Assembly: GCA_934196725.1 (NCBI GenBank)
Contig: CAKPWR010000001.1
Span: forward strand, 40,054-104,053
Source: an uncultured Prevotella sp.
GTDB taxonomy: Bacteria; Bacteroidota; Bacteroidia; Bacteroidales; Bacteroidaceae
Direction: 5' to 3'
Length of the DNA: 64,000 nt
Position numbers and translations under genes: made by a program. The notes below the pieces were generated by a model. That model was given only the letters and a program-made list of their open reading frames with translations, was not told the origin of the DNA and did no database searches. Position 1 is the stretch's first letter. The number at the start of each line of letters is the position of its first letter. This document shows positions 17,940 through 27,858 of this stretch, piece after piece.

Positions 17940-19253
17940 ATGGCAAGAAGACTCAGAAAGAAAAGAATAGCTATCATATTGCTCACATTCACAGCCATCA
18001 TCGCATGGTCTACACATAGTTGCGTATCGCGCTGCACCTCATCTTCGGATAAGGAAAAGGTAGAGGATACGCTCCCAAAGGTACATATCAATGATTCCAT
18101 CAGTAATGCCCTCACCGAGGGAAAGGAATATCACAAGATGGATTCGCTCGTGGAGAGATACCTCAAGCGATGGGAAATCAACGGTGCCCAGCTCGTCATC
18201 ACCCGCAACGACTCCCTGCTCTATGCCCGCGGTTTCGGATGGGCAGACAAGGAAAGGGGCATCCGAATGGAACCGAACATGCTGATGCGTTTCGCTTCCG
18301 TTTCCAAGCTCATCACCGCCGTAGGCATCATGAAACTGCAGGAGATGAAGAAGCTCAAGATGAACGAGAAGGTATTCGGACCGAAGGGAATCCTGAACGA
18401 TACCACCTACAACAACAGCATCAAGGACCAGCGATACTACAACATCACCGTAGAACAGCTGCTGCGCCATCAGGCTGGTTTTAACAACTATGCCGGCGAT
18501 CCGGTATCCTCTACCCGCTACATCATGATGCAGAACCGTCTTACCACTCCTCCTGATCATAAGACCCTGCTTAAGATTCTCCTGAAACGCCATCTGGGTT
18601 ATACGCCGGGCGAGGGCAAATGCTACAGCAATCTGGGCTACATGATCCTCTCGATGATCATAGAGAAGAAGAGCAGAATGAAGTACGAGAACTTCATGCA
18701 GAAGTACGTGCTCCAGCCTGCCGGATGCTACGACATGCATATTGCCGGAACCTATTACAAGGACCGCCGTCCTAACGAGACGAAGTATTACATGCACCAG
18801 GGCAGCATCCCGGTATATGAATACAACAACAGTGGCAGAATGGTAGAAAAGTGTTATGGCGATACCGACCTCCCTCGCCTCTCAGGTGCCGGAGCATGGT
18901 GTGGTTCTGCAGCCGAGCTGAGCCGTCTCATCGCCAGCATCGACGGTCTGCCTCATGTCAAGGACATCCTCAGCAAGAAGAGCATCCAGTTCATGACCAC
19001 CGAGCAGCCCGACCATCAGTATTCCATCGGTTGGAACTACACGCCTAAGAGCAATCGCCCGTGGATTCGTACCGGTTCTCTTGCCGGCACCTCCGCCATT
19101 GTCCTGAAGTACCCCGACGGCCAGTGCTGGATTCTCATCACCAACACCTCCACCTGGAAGGGTCACGGTTTCAGCAACGACACCGTGGCATTCTTCGAGA
19201 AGCTCCGCAAGCAGTTCATGGCAGATATGCCGAAGAAGGATTTGTTCATATAG
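17940..19253 (+). CDS. Serine hydrolase of the beta-lactamase / class C (PBP-like) fold
   Basis: A 437-residue exported protein. An N-terminal hydrophobic segment (IAIILLTFTAIIAWSTHSC) may be a lipoprotein or signal-anchor sequence. The catalytic motifs of the family are present: SVSK with nucleophile Ser120, the YSN triad at Tyr229-Asn231, and a TG motif in RTGSLAGTSA that stands for KTG. Such proteins include D-Ala-D-Ala carboxypeptidases, esterases and AmpC-type beta-lactamases, and sequence alone does not decide between them; antibiotic resistance should not be assumed. The start at 17940 follows the promoter; a longer ORF start at 17874 would lie upstream of it. Downstream lies a 463-bp repeat-rich gap. 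Confidence 0.88.
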   Translation: MARRLRKKRIAIILLTFTAIIAWSTHSCVSRCTSSSDKEKVEDTLPKVHINDSISNALTEGKEYHKMDSLVERYLKRWEINGAQLVITRNDSLLYARGFGWADKERGIRMEPNMLMRFASVSKLITAVGIMKLQEMKKLKMNEKVFGPKGILNDTTYNNSIKDQRYYNITVEQLLRHQAGFNNYAGDPVSSTRYIMMQNRLTTPPDHKTLLKILLKRHLGYTPGEGKCYSNLGYMILSMIIEKKSRMKYENFMQKYVLQPAGCYDMHIAGTYYKDRRPNETKYYMHQGSIPVYEYNNSGRMVEKCYGDTDLPRLSGAGAWCGSAAELSRLIASIDGLPHVKDILSKKSIQFMTTEQPDHQYSIGWNYTPKSNRPWIRTGSLAGTSAIVLKYPDGQCWILITNTSTWKGHGFSNDTVAFFEKLRKQFMADMPKKDLFI

Positions 19254-19274
19254 TGAAGGAAAATAAAAGTTGGT

Positions 19275-19362
19275 GCATAACAGATGGTCACCGCATGCAC
19301 AACACTTGATGTGCGAGCGCATATCAGCTGTTATGCAAGCGCACAACAGCTGTTGTGCGGCC
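19275..19362. repeat. 22-bp-period array of palindromic units (4 units)
   Basis: Four units start at 19275, 19297, 19319 and 19341, exactly 22 bp apart. The last has a perfect 18-bp palindrome, GCACAACAGCTGTTGTGC; the third (GCATATCAGCTGTTATGC) and second are close variants, and the first is degenerate. Each unit can form a hairpin. No gene lies here. It lies 22 bp after the hydrolase stop codon. Confidence 0.85.
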
Positions 19363-19436
19363 GTAGATACTAAATAACGCAGAAACATATACTGTCTTTT
19401 CCGACAATAATTCAGTAATATACGAACATGAAAGTC

Positions 19437-19463
19437 ACGCAGATTACGCAGATAACGCAGATT
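19437..19463. repeat. 9-bp tandem repeat (3 units)
   Basis: ACGCAGATT, ACGCAGATA and ACGCAGATT follow each other directly. No coding potential. Confidence 0.75.
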
Positions 19464-19474
19464 ATTCAATGCCC

Positions 19475-19569
19475 CAACACGCCCAGAAGAATCAACTGGA
19501 AATACCCAACACGCCTAGAAGAATCAACTGGAAATACCCAACACGCCCTGAAGAATCAGTGAAAATACC
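19475..19569. repeat. 32-bp tandem repeat (3 units)
   Basis: Units start at 19475, 19507 and 19539 (32, 32 and 31 bp) with CAACACGCCC at the start and GAAGAATCA plus AAATACC later. A fourth CAACACGCCCTG at 19570 is the beginning of the palindromic element, so the tandem units run directly into its end. Confidence 0.85.
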
Positions 19570-19572
19570 CAA

Positions 19573-19694
19573 CACGCCCTGAAAGGGCAGAAGCTCCTAG
19601 CCCAGGGCAACGCCCTGGGTTAAACGTATATACAAACAATTCGCCCTGTAAGGGCAAAAGCTTTACAACCATTGCTTTTGCCTTTACAGGGCGA
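19573..19694. repeat. Palindromic element, partial copy 2
   Basis: One outer arm (CACGCCCTGAAAGGGCAGAA through CGCCCTGGG) plus both inner arms (TTCGCCCTGTAAGGGC and GCCTTTACAGGGCGAA); the second outer arm is missing, as in copy 1. It lies just before the stop codon of the giant secreted protein gene and may end that operon's transcript. Confidence 0.85.
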
Positions 19695-19716
19695 ATTTTA
19701 TTGCACTTATATCTCT

Positions 19717-22700
19717 CTATCTTACGGCAACCTTCAATCCCTTAGCCTGAGCACAGGACTGGGTGGATGCCTTTACGATATATACTCCGGATGGAACACG
19801 GAGAATCATTCTCTGCTTATCAGGCAACTGATAACTGTGAACCATCTTGCCATCCAAGGTAAACACCTCTACCCTACCCAACTTCTCACCATTCAGGGCT
19901 GATACTACAATCATGCCCGCAGCTGGTGAATAAACCTTCAACTGATTACTTTCAGCCTCAGCTTCAATCTGCTGGATACCGGTAGTACCACGAGTCTGTG
20001 TCAGGAAGTATCTGCCATGCTCGTTCGCCTGAATGCTCACCTCATTGCCATCCTGCAGTTCGGTATACTGTCCGTTGGCAGCATCATAGAGATAGAGCGG
20101 AGCATCGAGTTTGGCAACCCCCTTGAAGTCGAGGTTCACCATTTCATTCTTCTCCCCATTCTCCATGATGACACCCATTGGCATCCATTCAATCTTAGGA
20201 GTAGCATTCACCGCCACAGCCTGAGAACCAGCCACGGTATAAACCTGCGGAATACCACTCAGGTTCTGATCGCACAGAAGATCCACATCCTCCTGCTCAT
20301 CATAATCATCAGAAGCCTCTTCTCTTACGGCAATGCGGGCCTTTGAAGTCTGCCCCTTAGCATTCTGAGCCGAGACATTCACATTCGTGAGATAACCAGG
20401 AGCAATGATGACGCCAGTAGAAAGCAGACGGTCTACATACATCGCAGAAGTGAACTTCACCGCATCAACGGAAGTTGTTCCATCCTTCTTCACAAAGAAC
20501 GACTGAGTAGGCTGGACGAAGAAGTCTTTATCTGTCAAATCTTTAGCAGAAACAGTACTTACCTTATCTCCATCAACCACCCATACAGCTTGCTGCAATC
20601 TAGTATTTACCTCAAAGAATTTCTTCAGAGAGATAGAGCAGGTATATGGATTAGCCACGAGATAGAAACCACTGTTGTTATCATCTCCCAAGCTCTGAGT
20701 CATCTCTGCGAGATGTTTCTCATCGTTGTTGAAAGGAACGAGAAGCTTGCCATGACCTTCATCCTTCTTAACCGACATCTTGCTTGAAGAAGGCGTTGAG
20801 CCTGTATAATCGAAGTAATGGTATTCCTTATCTTCCTTTGGCAAACGAAGAAGCGCATTCTTAGTCTGATCCTTTGGCAAGAGTGCATTACCAGCCTTGA
20901 TAGCGAAGCCGCTGAATGAGCCACCAGTATAGCATTCGTCCACCTTATTATATACATGGCTCCAGTAGCCGAGATTTACATCAACCTTGCTAGCCTCACC
21001 ACTTGGCTTATGCCATGCGTCATGCTCACCATCACCATCAGGGGTGATTTCCTTCACATCACTCTTCATCCAAGCTTTCTGATAAACCGGATACTTACTT
21101 CGGCTATACGTACTAGAACCTGCCACCTTATCATTATACTTAATGTCCGTAAATGCCTTAGTTTCCTGTCGTCCATTACTTGCTGGCACATACATATCAC
21201 CTGCGTAGATATACTGCAGAGGTGAAGCCATGGTGTACCACTTGTTAGGTACCAGCTCCTTCTCTACCCAAGCCTTGTCATATACCAGATAGCACTGGTC
21301 GCGAAGCTCGCCCTGAGGCTTGAAGTAAATCTGATGGCAGGTATTGCCATAGAACTTCTCGCACTTCAGATTACCAGATTCCAATCCCTTATTGGCATCT
21401 GCCTCATTCCAGTAAGCCATGATATCATACTGAATATACTTCGTAGCCTCATTACCTTTACCATTGGTCAAATCTGTAGCAATACCATTGGTACTACGAT
21501 AAACGACATAACCGAGGTCAGGGAATGGCAATCCCTTCAAGTTATCAATAGTAACCTTGGTAAACTTCATTGGCACATAGCTGTTCTGTGTAGGAATATC
21601 CTTTGCAGAAGCTGGCGTGCTAGACATGCTACTGCCATAAGGCAGATAATTCGTATACTTATCATCATACAATTCTGTAGAAGATGAGCGATGCCAGTTA
21701 TCATCATTGTTCCAGTTGGCATTCATACCGCCATCGGCAGTAGGTGTCCAAGTTATGAACTCTGGTACAATCTTCACCTTGAGATAAGACTCGCCAGGGC
21801 AGTTGGTAGTTGCCGCAGAAGCAGCTCTCTTCTCGTAAACGAATCGGAGAACATAGTAATATCCCTCGTGGAAATCAGCAACTGCCTTTTCTTCAAACTT
21901 GAGGTTGAGAGTAGCCTGAGTCGTTTTACCAAAAGCAGGCAACTCTGCTTTCTCCAATGTTGCAACTTGAGTATTCAGCTTCTTTTCCCATAAAGGATCA
22001 TTCGTAGATGCAACATACACCGATGTCGAAGGAACTGCAGAAGTACCACTATCATCAATGAAAGTAAGTGGCTCAGTAATAGCTGTTCCATCTTTCATAG
22101 AAGCACTATGAAGAGGTATCTTCAAATATCCATTAGAAGCCTTCAACTTCTCCAACTGTGGCAAACCAATACGAAGCGATGCCTCATAATTGCCATCGTT
22201 GAATGGATAATCTACATCGTTGAAACCGAAGTTAAGCTGTGGACCATCTAGCATTACACGTAATGGGATTGGTATTGCACCAGGACACAACAGATAGGTC
22301 TTGCCATTGATTGTATATGGAATGTAGTCTTCTGCATTCTGAGTTCCTTCAGGCTCCATATAAATATCATAGGTCTTACCTAATATAATATCTTTCTTAT
22401 AGATAGTGATTTTGTTACTTGCGCCTTCAGGATTCAACAGATTTGCTTTACCCGTACCACCAAGATACCAGAAGTAGTTAACATTATCCAATGTTATCTT
22501 ACCACCAGTATTAGGGTCTGTTGTAATCAATTGACCTTTGATTGTTATCTTATAGTCATCACCTGCATCACAAGGAATCTTATAATCTGTTACAACACTA
22601 CCTGTTTTGGCATCAGTAAGGACTGGATGCTGGCTAACCATTTCAAACCAGTTACTATATACCGAGCAGGCATCTTTAGGAGACCCCCAATTGGCATTTC

Positions 22701-25700
22701 CCTTAGCAGGATCTTCTGTAGATACTGATACGTAGTACTTCTTACCGGTAGCCAAAGAATAGTTTTTATTGCTGATAACAATATAGGTTTCACCCTCACT
22801 ATCGACTTCAATCATATTGGTACCATCGATTTCAAAGTTCTTACAGGCTTCCTCTGAATCATATACATTTACTGTACCATATTCTGTACCTTCAACTTTC
22901 TTCGTTGTTCCTGCATTGATATCTGTTAAGATGTATGAATAATCAGTCTTTACAGGTTTACCATCTTCATCCACAAATCTGAAATAGATATTTGTATCTT
23001 GATGACCCAAAATCGCATTCAATGTCTCGTGGATGGCACGTATCTTCAACTTGATATTTCCTGTTGCAGAGTTAGCACATGTCGGCTTCTCCTGAAGCAC
23101 CTGCACCTTAGCTGGCTCAACATAGATACGAATGTCATCAACGGCATAGTCGGCACCTTCCGTTCCTTTACAGTAGTTATCAATAACAACTCTAAAATCC
23201 GAATAATTCTCTACACCAGATTCCTTCTGGATAACAATCTTACCATAAACCTGATACCATTTTGTATTGGCTAAATCATCAACATTATTATCAAAATCTC
23301 CAGACGAGAACGAATGAAGCAGTTTTTGACTCTGAATATTTCCATCCGTATCATAATTTACTCCATATAGTTTAAACATAACCTCTGGATGTATAGTTTG
23401 AGATGTCATATCAGTAACATAAGCAGAGAAAATCAACTGCATACCAGTACAAAGATCTGCCTTAAAATCTGCAGCAGCAATCTGACGGCTTTCGTCAGAA
23501 GCATCTATATAAAGGAAATGTCCGTACTGAGAGCCATTCGTCATCTCATATGTGCGATCATATAAAGTACCATTAGACCACCAAAGATAACCATCTTTAG
23601 GATTATTAATACCTGTACCAGAAATATCGGAACGCCCAGCAGACTTATACAAGCCATAATCTCCATGAAGTGGAGAATGACCAATATTCTTACCACCATA
23701 ATTAGTTACATCATAGTCTATCAAATCACGATAAACAAAGCTATAAGCACGACGATCCCATCTTGATGGCAAACGGTCTTGGTTGTCATCTGGGGTTGTT
23801 GGTTCTGCTAACGTTTGTTCAGTATCGTCATCGTCAAATGAAATAGGCTTAGTCGCTTTTTTATAATGTTCATCAAGATAGGATATAGTTCTGTTATTAT
23901 AGCCCTCATCTGTTATCTGCTTATCAGTCATTGGATGGAAATCCATAAAACGAACATCAAAGTTTGCTACTGGACACCTTTTATCTTGTGTATTCAAATA
24001 AGCTACAACAAAAACAGGGATACCCTTACCTATAACGGGTTTATTTGCAGCATCAACAGACGAACCGTCTAAGTTAAGCCAATTCGCATCATGCAGTTTC
24101 TTAATAGTTAAGTGAAGAAAACGTTCATTTGGCTCCCCATTTAATTCGCAATATTTTGTTTTCGTCATATCATATACACGCCATACTAGATTACTCCACT
24201 GAAGAACCGTCACATAATTTGACTTATCAAAATCTGCTTCTGTTATATTATTATCATATACATTTTTTTTCAAGCCTTCAGCAGTCATTGGATAAAATGA
24301 GTATCGAGTTATATCATTCAATTGCAAACGCAAAGTTAGCTCCGAAATCTCATCTTTAAATCCAAATGTTACCTTTTTATTATCTTCATAAGTGTAATTT
24401 CCATCATCATGATTGCATAATGCAGCCATAATATCATCTGCCAACTTCTTCTTAGGAAGGATATGGAAGATGTAACGTATAGACAATGTCGGTTCATGGA
24501 GCAGATAAGTCCTAGACTCATCCATTCCATCAACATATCTACTTACATCACAGGCAATAGTCTCTCCTTTCCATGAATCAGTAACATGGGAAGTTTTGTA
24601 ATTGACACCAATCAGCTGATGAGTAGGATGTGTGCCAATATTATTTGCGAATAAACCCCAATCTCCTTTCTTTTGTAATTTTGTTGTTGCATCAGCGGTG
24701 TTAAGATGATCGGATGCTTTATCAGTATCATAATTATACCAACGGAAATAACCACGTGGCTCAAGATCATTGCCACCATTCTCATATCTTTGAAAAGGCA
24801 ACTTTAACATAACCTGCTGATTAGACTCATTTCCATCAACATAGTAATAATACTCCCATTCGTGAGTCTTCTGGTAGGTATGACCATTCACCATATCCCA
24901 GTCTCCCTTCTTATTGGCTATACCTTCGTAATGCTTGAATGGGAGATCATTTGGAGAATAGAGTTTTACATTTACCTTGCTCTTGAAAGCTGATGGTTCT
25001 TTTGTAATAACACCATATTGCGCTTCATGGCCAGTGAGGTCATTAGTCAACAAGCAATATACCTGCATGTCTGAAGACCATGTAGAACCGGAAGGCAACT
25101 CGAAAGTTACATTCAATCCATTAGGCAACAAAGAAGAGCCCTCGGTTGATAACAAGGTGTAATATCCCGTACCATCAGAAGTATTACGCAAAGCCAAAGC
25201 GCTGTTACTAGAAGCAGCGCTCAGGACATTGCCATCCTTATCTGCCAATACCCAACGCATATAGAAGTCGCTGACATATTTCTTATCAGCAACACCAAAA
25301 TCAGAAAGGATATCAGGAACGACATCTTTCAGACTTACCTCAAGTTTATTGTCTTTATATATCGCATCTACATCATGACTTGCTACTGCAGCTCCATTGT
25401 CTGCAGAAAGTTCCAATGGAAGCGCATCAAGTGTTGACTGCTTCACAAATTTAAAGGTATATTCACCATTAAGAGTTGGTTCTTGAAGAACATAAGTGCT
25501 TCCATTATATTTTACCACCTTAGCATCTCCGTTGTCATTATTTGCCCAGGTACACTTCAAAACATAGTTCTCTACATCTGCTCCAGTTGCAAGTTTTGAA
25601 AAATCAAAGGTCACAGTACGGGCTGCATCATTAGCAATATTAGTATCATGATAGTAAATCAAATCAGAACCTTTAACTGCTGATGAAGAATTCTTTAATA

Positions 25701-26355
25701 TATCTGTTATGTTAGCAACAGGAGTTGTAGCAGTCTCAGACTCAAACAACTGCCAACGCAAATACTTGGCATTGAAATCTGGCAAAGTAACGCTGGTAGA
25801 AGTCGCTGACTTAGGGATTATAGAAGTACTTTCTCCCTGAGAAAAGTCAGTTGACTTATTGCCAGGCTTAACAGCAGAAGACTTCAAGCCAGCTTCTGTA
25901 TATATATCAAACTCCATCTTCTTGACACCAGCAAGATTCTCTTTTTCGGTTAAGAGATTGGCATCATTTGAAAGGAGAAGGACTAATTTCGAATTATGAA
26001 TATTAGACTCAAAATTTTCTACAGCAAATTGAAAATGTGCTGCATACATATCACCTGTTTTCCTAATATAAACATATTCATTATCTCTCCATTGCTGTTT
26101 CCAATCTTCAGATGTCGTCAATGTTTGCGAATACACACCTTTTATTGTCCAAGAAGCAGTACTTAATTTAGTACCATCTTTTTCGAAATAGAAAGCGCAT
26201 ACAGTATACTTATTAAGAGCATATGCACTAAAATCCATCTTTAATTCAGTATTACTAGCAACGAAGTAGACATCACTAGCCCATCCTTCAACTGGCATTA
26301 AAACCAATGAAAGGAGGAGGATGAGACTACGATATATGTTTTTAATCTTATTCAT
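19717..26355 (-). CDS. Giant secreted protein with T9SS-type C-terminal domain, probable fimbria-associated adhesin
   Basis: A 2,212-residue exported protein. The start is the ATG at 26355 (signal peptide MNKIKNIYRSLILLLSLVLM, ending GWAS), which overlaps the stop of the previous gene by 8 bp (ATGAATAA); a longer in-frame ORF to 26394 is unlikely. The body is rich in beta-strand, Thr, Asn and Asp. About residues 930-1075 resemble a lectin/MAM-like jelly roll ending DYAVDDIRIYVEPA, and the WNNDDNW motif further on is common in T9SS cargo. The last roughly 75 residues (RVEVFTLDGKMVHSYQL, SGVYIVKAS) look like a type A T9SS sorting domain, predicting export and surface attachment. As the last gene of an Mfa-type fimbrial operon it may be a tip adhesin in the role of Mfa5, but it is nearly twice that size and I see no von Willebrand A domain, so this is inference. 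Confidence 0.8.
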   Translation of the reverse strand: MNKIKNIYRSLILLLSLVLMPVEGWASDVYFVASNTELKMDFSAYALNKYTVCAFYFEKDGTKLSTASWTIKGVYSQTLTTSEDWKQQWRDNEYVYIRKTGDMYAAHFQFAVENFESNIHNSKLVLLLSNDANLLTEKENLAGVKKMEFDIYTEAGLKSSAVKPGNKSTDFSQGESTSIIPKSATSTSVTLPDFNAKYLRWQLFESETATTPVANITDILKNSSSAVKGSDLIYYHDTNIANDAARTVTFDFSKLATGADVENYVLKCTWANNDNGDAKVVKYNGSTYVLQEPTLNGEYTFKFVKQSTLDALPLELSADNGAAVASHDVDAIYKDNKLEVSLKDVVPDILSDFGVADKKYVSDFYMRWVLADKDGNVLSAASSNSALALRNTSDGTGYYTLLSTEGSSLLPNGLNVTFELPSGSTWSSDMQVYCLLTNDLTGHEAQYGVITKEPSAFKSKVNVKLYSPNDLPFKHYEGIANKKGDWDMVNGHTYQKTHEWEYYYYVDGNESNQQVMLKLPFQRYENGGNDLEPRGYFRWYNYDTDKASDHLNTADATTKLQKKGDWGLFANNIGTHPTHQLIGVNYKTSHVTDSWKGETIACDVSRYVDGMDESRTYLLHEPTLSIRYIFHILPKKKLADDIMAALCNHDDGNYTYEDNKKVTFGFKDEISELTLRLQLNDITRYSFYPMTAEGLKKNVYDNNITEADFDKSNYVTVLQWSNLVWRVYDMTKTKYCELNGEPNERFLHLTIKKLHDANWLNLDGSSVDAANKPVIGKGIPVFVVAYLNTQDKRCPVANFDVRFMDFHPMTDKQITDEGYNNRTISYLDEHYKKATKPISFDDDDTEQTLAEPTTPDDNQDRLPSRWDRRAYSFVYRDLIDYDVTNYGGKNIGHSPLHGDYGLYKSAGRSDISGTGINNPKDGYLWWSNGTLYDRTYEMTNGSQYGHFLYIDASDESRQIAAADFKADLCTGMQLIFSAYVTDMTSQTIHPEVMFKLYGVNYDTDGNIQSQKLLHSFSSGDFDNNVDDLANTKWYQVYGKIVIQKESGVENYSDFRVVIDNYCKGTEGADYAVDDIRIYVEPAKVQVLQEKPTCANSATGNIKLKIRAIHETLNAILGHQDTNIYFRFVDEDGKPVKTDYSYILTDINAGTTKKVEGTEYGTVNVYDSEEACKNFEIDGTNMIEVDSEGETYIVISNKNYSLATGKKYYVSVSTEDPAKGNANWGSPKDACSVYSNWFEMVSQHPVLTDAKTGSVVTDYKIPCDAGDDYKITIKGQLITTDPNTGGKITLDNVNYFWYLGGTGKANLLNPEGASNKITIYKKDIILGKTYDIYMEPEGTQNAEDYIPYTINGKTYLLCPGAIPIPLRVMLDGPQLNFGFNDVDYPFNDGNYEASLRIGLPQLEKLKASNGYLKIPLHSASMKDGTAITEPLTFIDDSGTSAVPSTSVYVASTNDPLWEKKLNTQVATLEKAELPAFGKTTQATLNLKFEEKAVADFHEGYYYVLRFVYEKRAASAATTNCPGESYLKVKIVPEFITWTPTADGGMNANWNNDDNWHRSSSTELYDDKYTNYLPYGSSMSSTPASAKDIPTQNSYVPMKFTKVTIDNLKGLPFPDLGYVVYRSTNGIATDLTNGKGNEATKYIQYDIMAYWNEADANKGLESGNLKCEKFYGNTCHQIYFKPQGELRDQCYLVYDKAWVEKELVPNKWYTMASPLQYIYAGDMYVPASNGRQETKAFTDIKYNDKVAGSSTYSRSKYPVYQKAWMKSDVKEITPDGDGEHDAWHKPSGEASKVDVNLGYWSHVYNKVDECYTGGSFSGFAIKAGNALLPKDQTKNALLRLPKEDKEYHYFDYTGSTPSSSKMSVKKDEGHGKLLVPFNNDEKHLAEMTQSLGDDNNSGFYLVANPYTCSISLKKFFEVNTRLQQAVWVVDGDKVSTVSAKDLTDKDFFVQPTQSFFVKKDGTTSVDAVKFTSAMYVDRLLSTGVIIAPGYLTNVNVSAQNAKGQTSKARIAVREEASDDYDEQEDVDLLCDQNLSGIPQVYTVAGSQAVAVNATPKIEWMPMGVIMENGEKNEMVNLDFKGVAKLDAPLYLYDAANGQYTELQDGNEVSIQANEHGRYFLTQTRGTTGIQQIEAEAESNQLKVYSPAAGMIVVSALNGEKLGRVEVFTLDGKMVHSYQLPDKQRMILRVPSGVYIVKASTQSCAQAKGLKVAVR

Positions 26356-27802
26356 AGCGATAGTATTTACGTGTATAATGTTTACGAGCAGCATAGCTGC
26401 TTAAATCCTTTGTGAAAAGTATCTTATATATAAGTTCTTTTCCAGAGACGCCTGGTACAGGTACTGTGACCTGATAGAGGGCGCTCTGCTTATCGGCAGC
26501 ATCATCATTGAAGGTACCTTCAAAATAGCCGGTGGTTGAATTCCATGATGGAGGAACTTTAAACACATTCATGCCATCTTGGATTAACTCCCATTTTACA
26601 CTGGCATAATCGATGGTTCCTGACACAGGCTTGTCATCAGCCTTTACTACCTTTGGCTGGATATGGAATTCCTCTTCCGGGTAATAACAGGTGTAGGAAA
26701 GAGTGGTTCCGTTATCTGTTATGGATGGATAGAGACCGATGGCTGTGAAGGACTGAACATCAAACTTCAACTTGTAATCATCTAATGAGATTGGAAGAAT
26801 ATGATGGTCGTTGCGAGCTATCGTTGTCCAATCCTGGAACAGGGCGTAACGCTTGATTCCTGTTGATGTAGTCAGGTTGATGATGAAATACTTGGAAGTA
26901 TTGCCCGCTGCGCTTTCATTCACATAGAATGAAACTTCATTCTCTGTTTTATAAACGGTTACACCTGCTTTTATCGTCTTTGGCGAAGACAGCGTATAAG
27001 TATAATTCTCCGTTGCCGGCTGCTCTACCAGATTTGGAGAACATGTAACCCCATCATTATCTGCACCAGTTAGACTAGATGAACCAGTTATGCCAGAGGT
27101 TCCAGAAGCATTAGAATGCTTTGGCAACAACATGATATTACCATCTGTATTGACAGCAGATGAAGGATTTGAAGTTACATCACTCAACGTAATAGCATTG
27201 ATTACCAAATCCGTTTTACTTGGATTCTTAAACTGAAGTGTAACCTTTGCCAGCATTCTTACTACCCAAAGATTAGTTTTGTCTGGCTTACCGGAAGCAT
27301 CTATCGTTACTTCCTGCTTATTGCTCATTGGAATACCTTTGGTAGTAACATCGAAGCCATTACCATCCATCTTCCACTTCATGTTGTCGAAATTGACAAG
27401 TGCATCTTTTGAGATGCGCAAATCTGTAGCTGTAAGATTGGCGAAGGAATAAACCTGATAGGTATCACCCTTAGGAAGATCCTTGATTATGACTTCATCT
27501 TTAATGCGATTATTAGCCGATACATTCGTTTTCTCTGCAAAAGAAACAACCTTGCCGCCTTTTACAAAGGCTACTACCCAGCTCTTCATGTTTTCAGCAG
27601 GTTCGCCATCATTCCATGACAACGTTGCTCTGGTTCCAGAAGAAGGAGCTGTAGAAAGAGTCATGTGAACGGTAACCTTGTCTCCTTGGTTATCGCCTCC
27701 ACTGCCTCCCTGTATAGGGTCAGCACTATCTGTGGAGCAAGCCGTCATAAAGGCTAGCACCATCAGGATCAATGCCGTATGTATCGTTTTAATCGTTTTC
27801 AT
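26348..27802 (-). CDS. Fimbrillin-like lipoprotein, accessory fimbrial subunit
   Basis: A 484-residue lipoprotein (lipobox LAFMTAC). The N-terminal half has the fimbrillin pattern: a Thr/Ser-rich first strand with SSGTRATLSW, where the Arg is the kind of site cleaved during type V pilin maturation, then SWVVAFVKGGKVVSF and KGDTYQVYSFANL. The C-terminal part lacks the standard Mfa1 ending. It is translationally coupled to the next gene (8-bp overlap). By position between a Mfa-like subunit and the giant secreted protein it is likely an accessory or adaptor subunit comparable to Mfa3/Mfa4. The precise role is inferred. Confidence 0.72.
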   Translation of the reverse strand: MKTIKTIHTALILMVLAFMTACSTDSADPIQGGSGGDNQGDKVTVHMTLSTAPSSGTRATLSWNDGEPAENMKSWVVAFVKGGKVVSFAEKTNVSANNRIKDEVIIKDLPKGDTYQVYSFANLTATDLRISKDALVNFDNMKWKMDGNGFDVTTKGIPMSNKQEVTIDASGKPDKTNLWVVRMLAKVTLQFKNPSKTDLVINAITLSDVTSNPSSAVNTDGNIMLLPKHSNASGTSGITGSSSLTGADNDGVTCSPNLVEQPATENYTYTLSSPKTIKAGVTVYKTENEVSFYVNESAAGNTSKYFIINLTTSTGIKRYALFQDWTTIARNDHHILPISLDDYKLKFDVQSFTAIGLYPSITDNGTTLSYTCYYPEEEFHIQPKVVKADDKPVSGTIDYASVKWELIQDGMNVFKVPPSWNSTTGYFEGTFNDDAADKQSALYQVTVPVPGVSGKELIYKILFTKDLSSYAARKHYTRKYYRYE

Positions 27803-27858
27803 TTTCTTTGAAAGTTTAATTTGAAACTATACTTTCTGTTTATCAGTTTGTTTTGTTT

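Noticed and set aside
17940..19253. Calling the serine hydrolase an AmpC antibiotic-resistance enzyme
   Set aside because: The motifs show only the fold; the third motif is RTG, and many cell-wall and esterase enzymes share these features.
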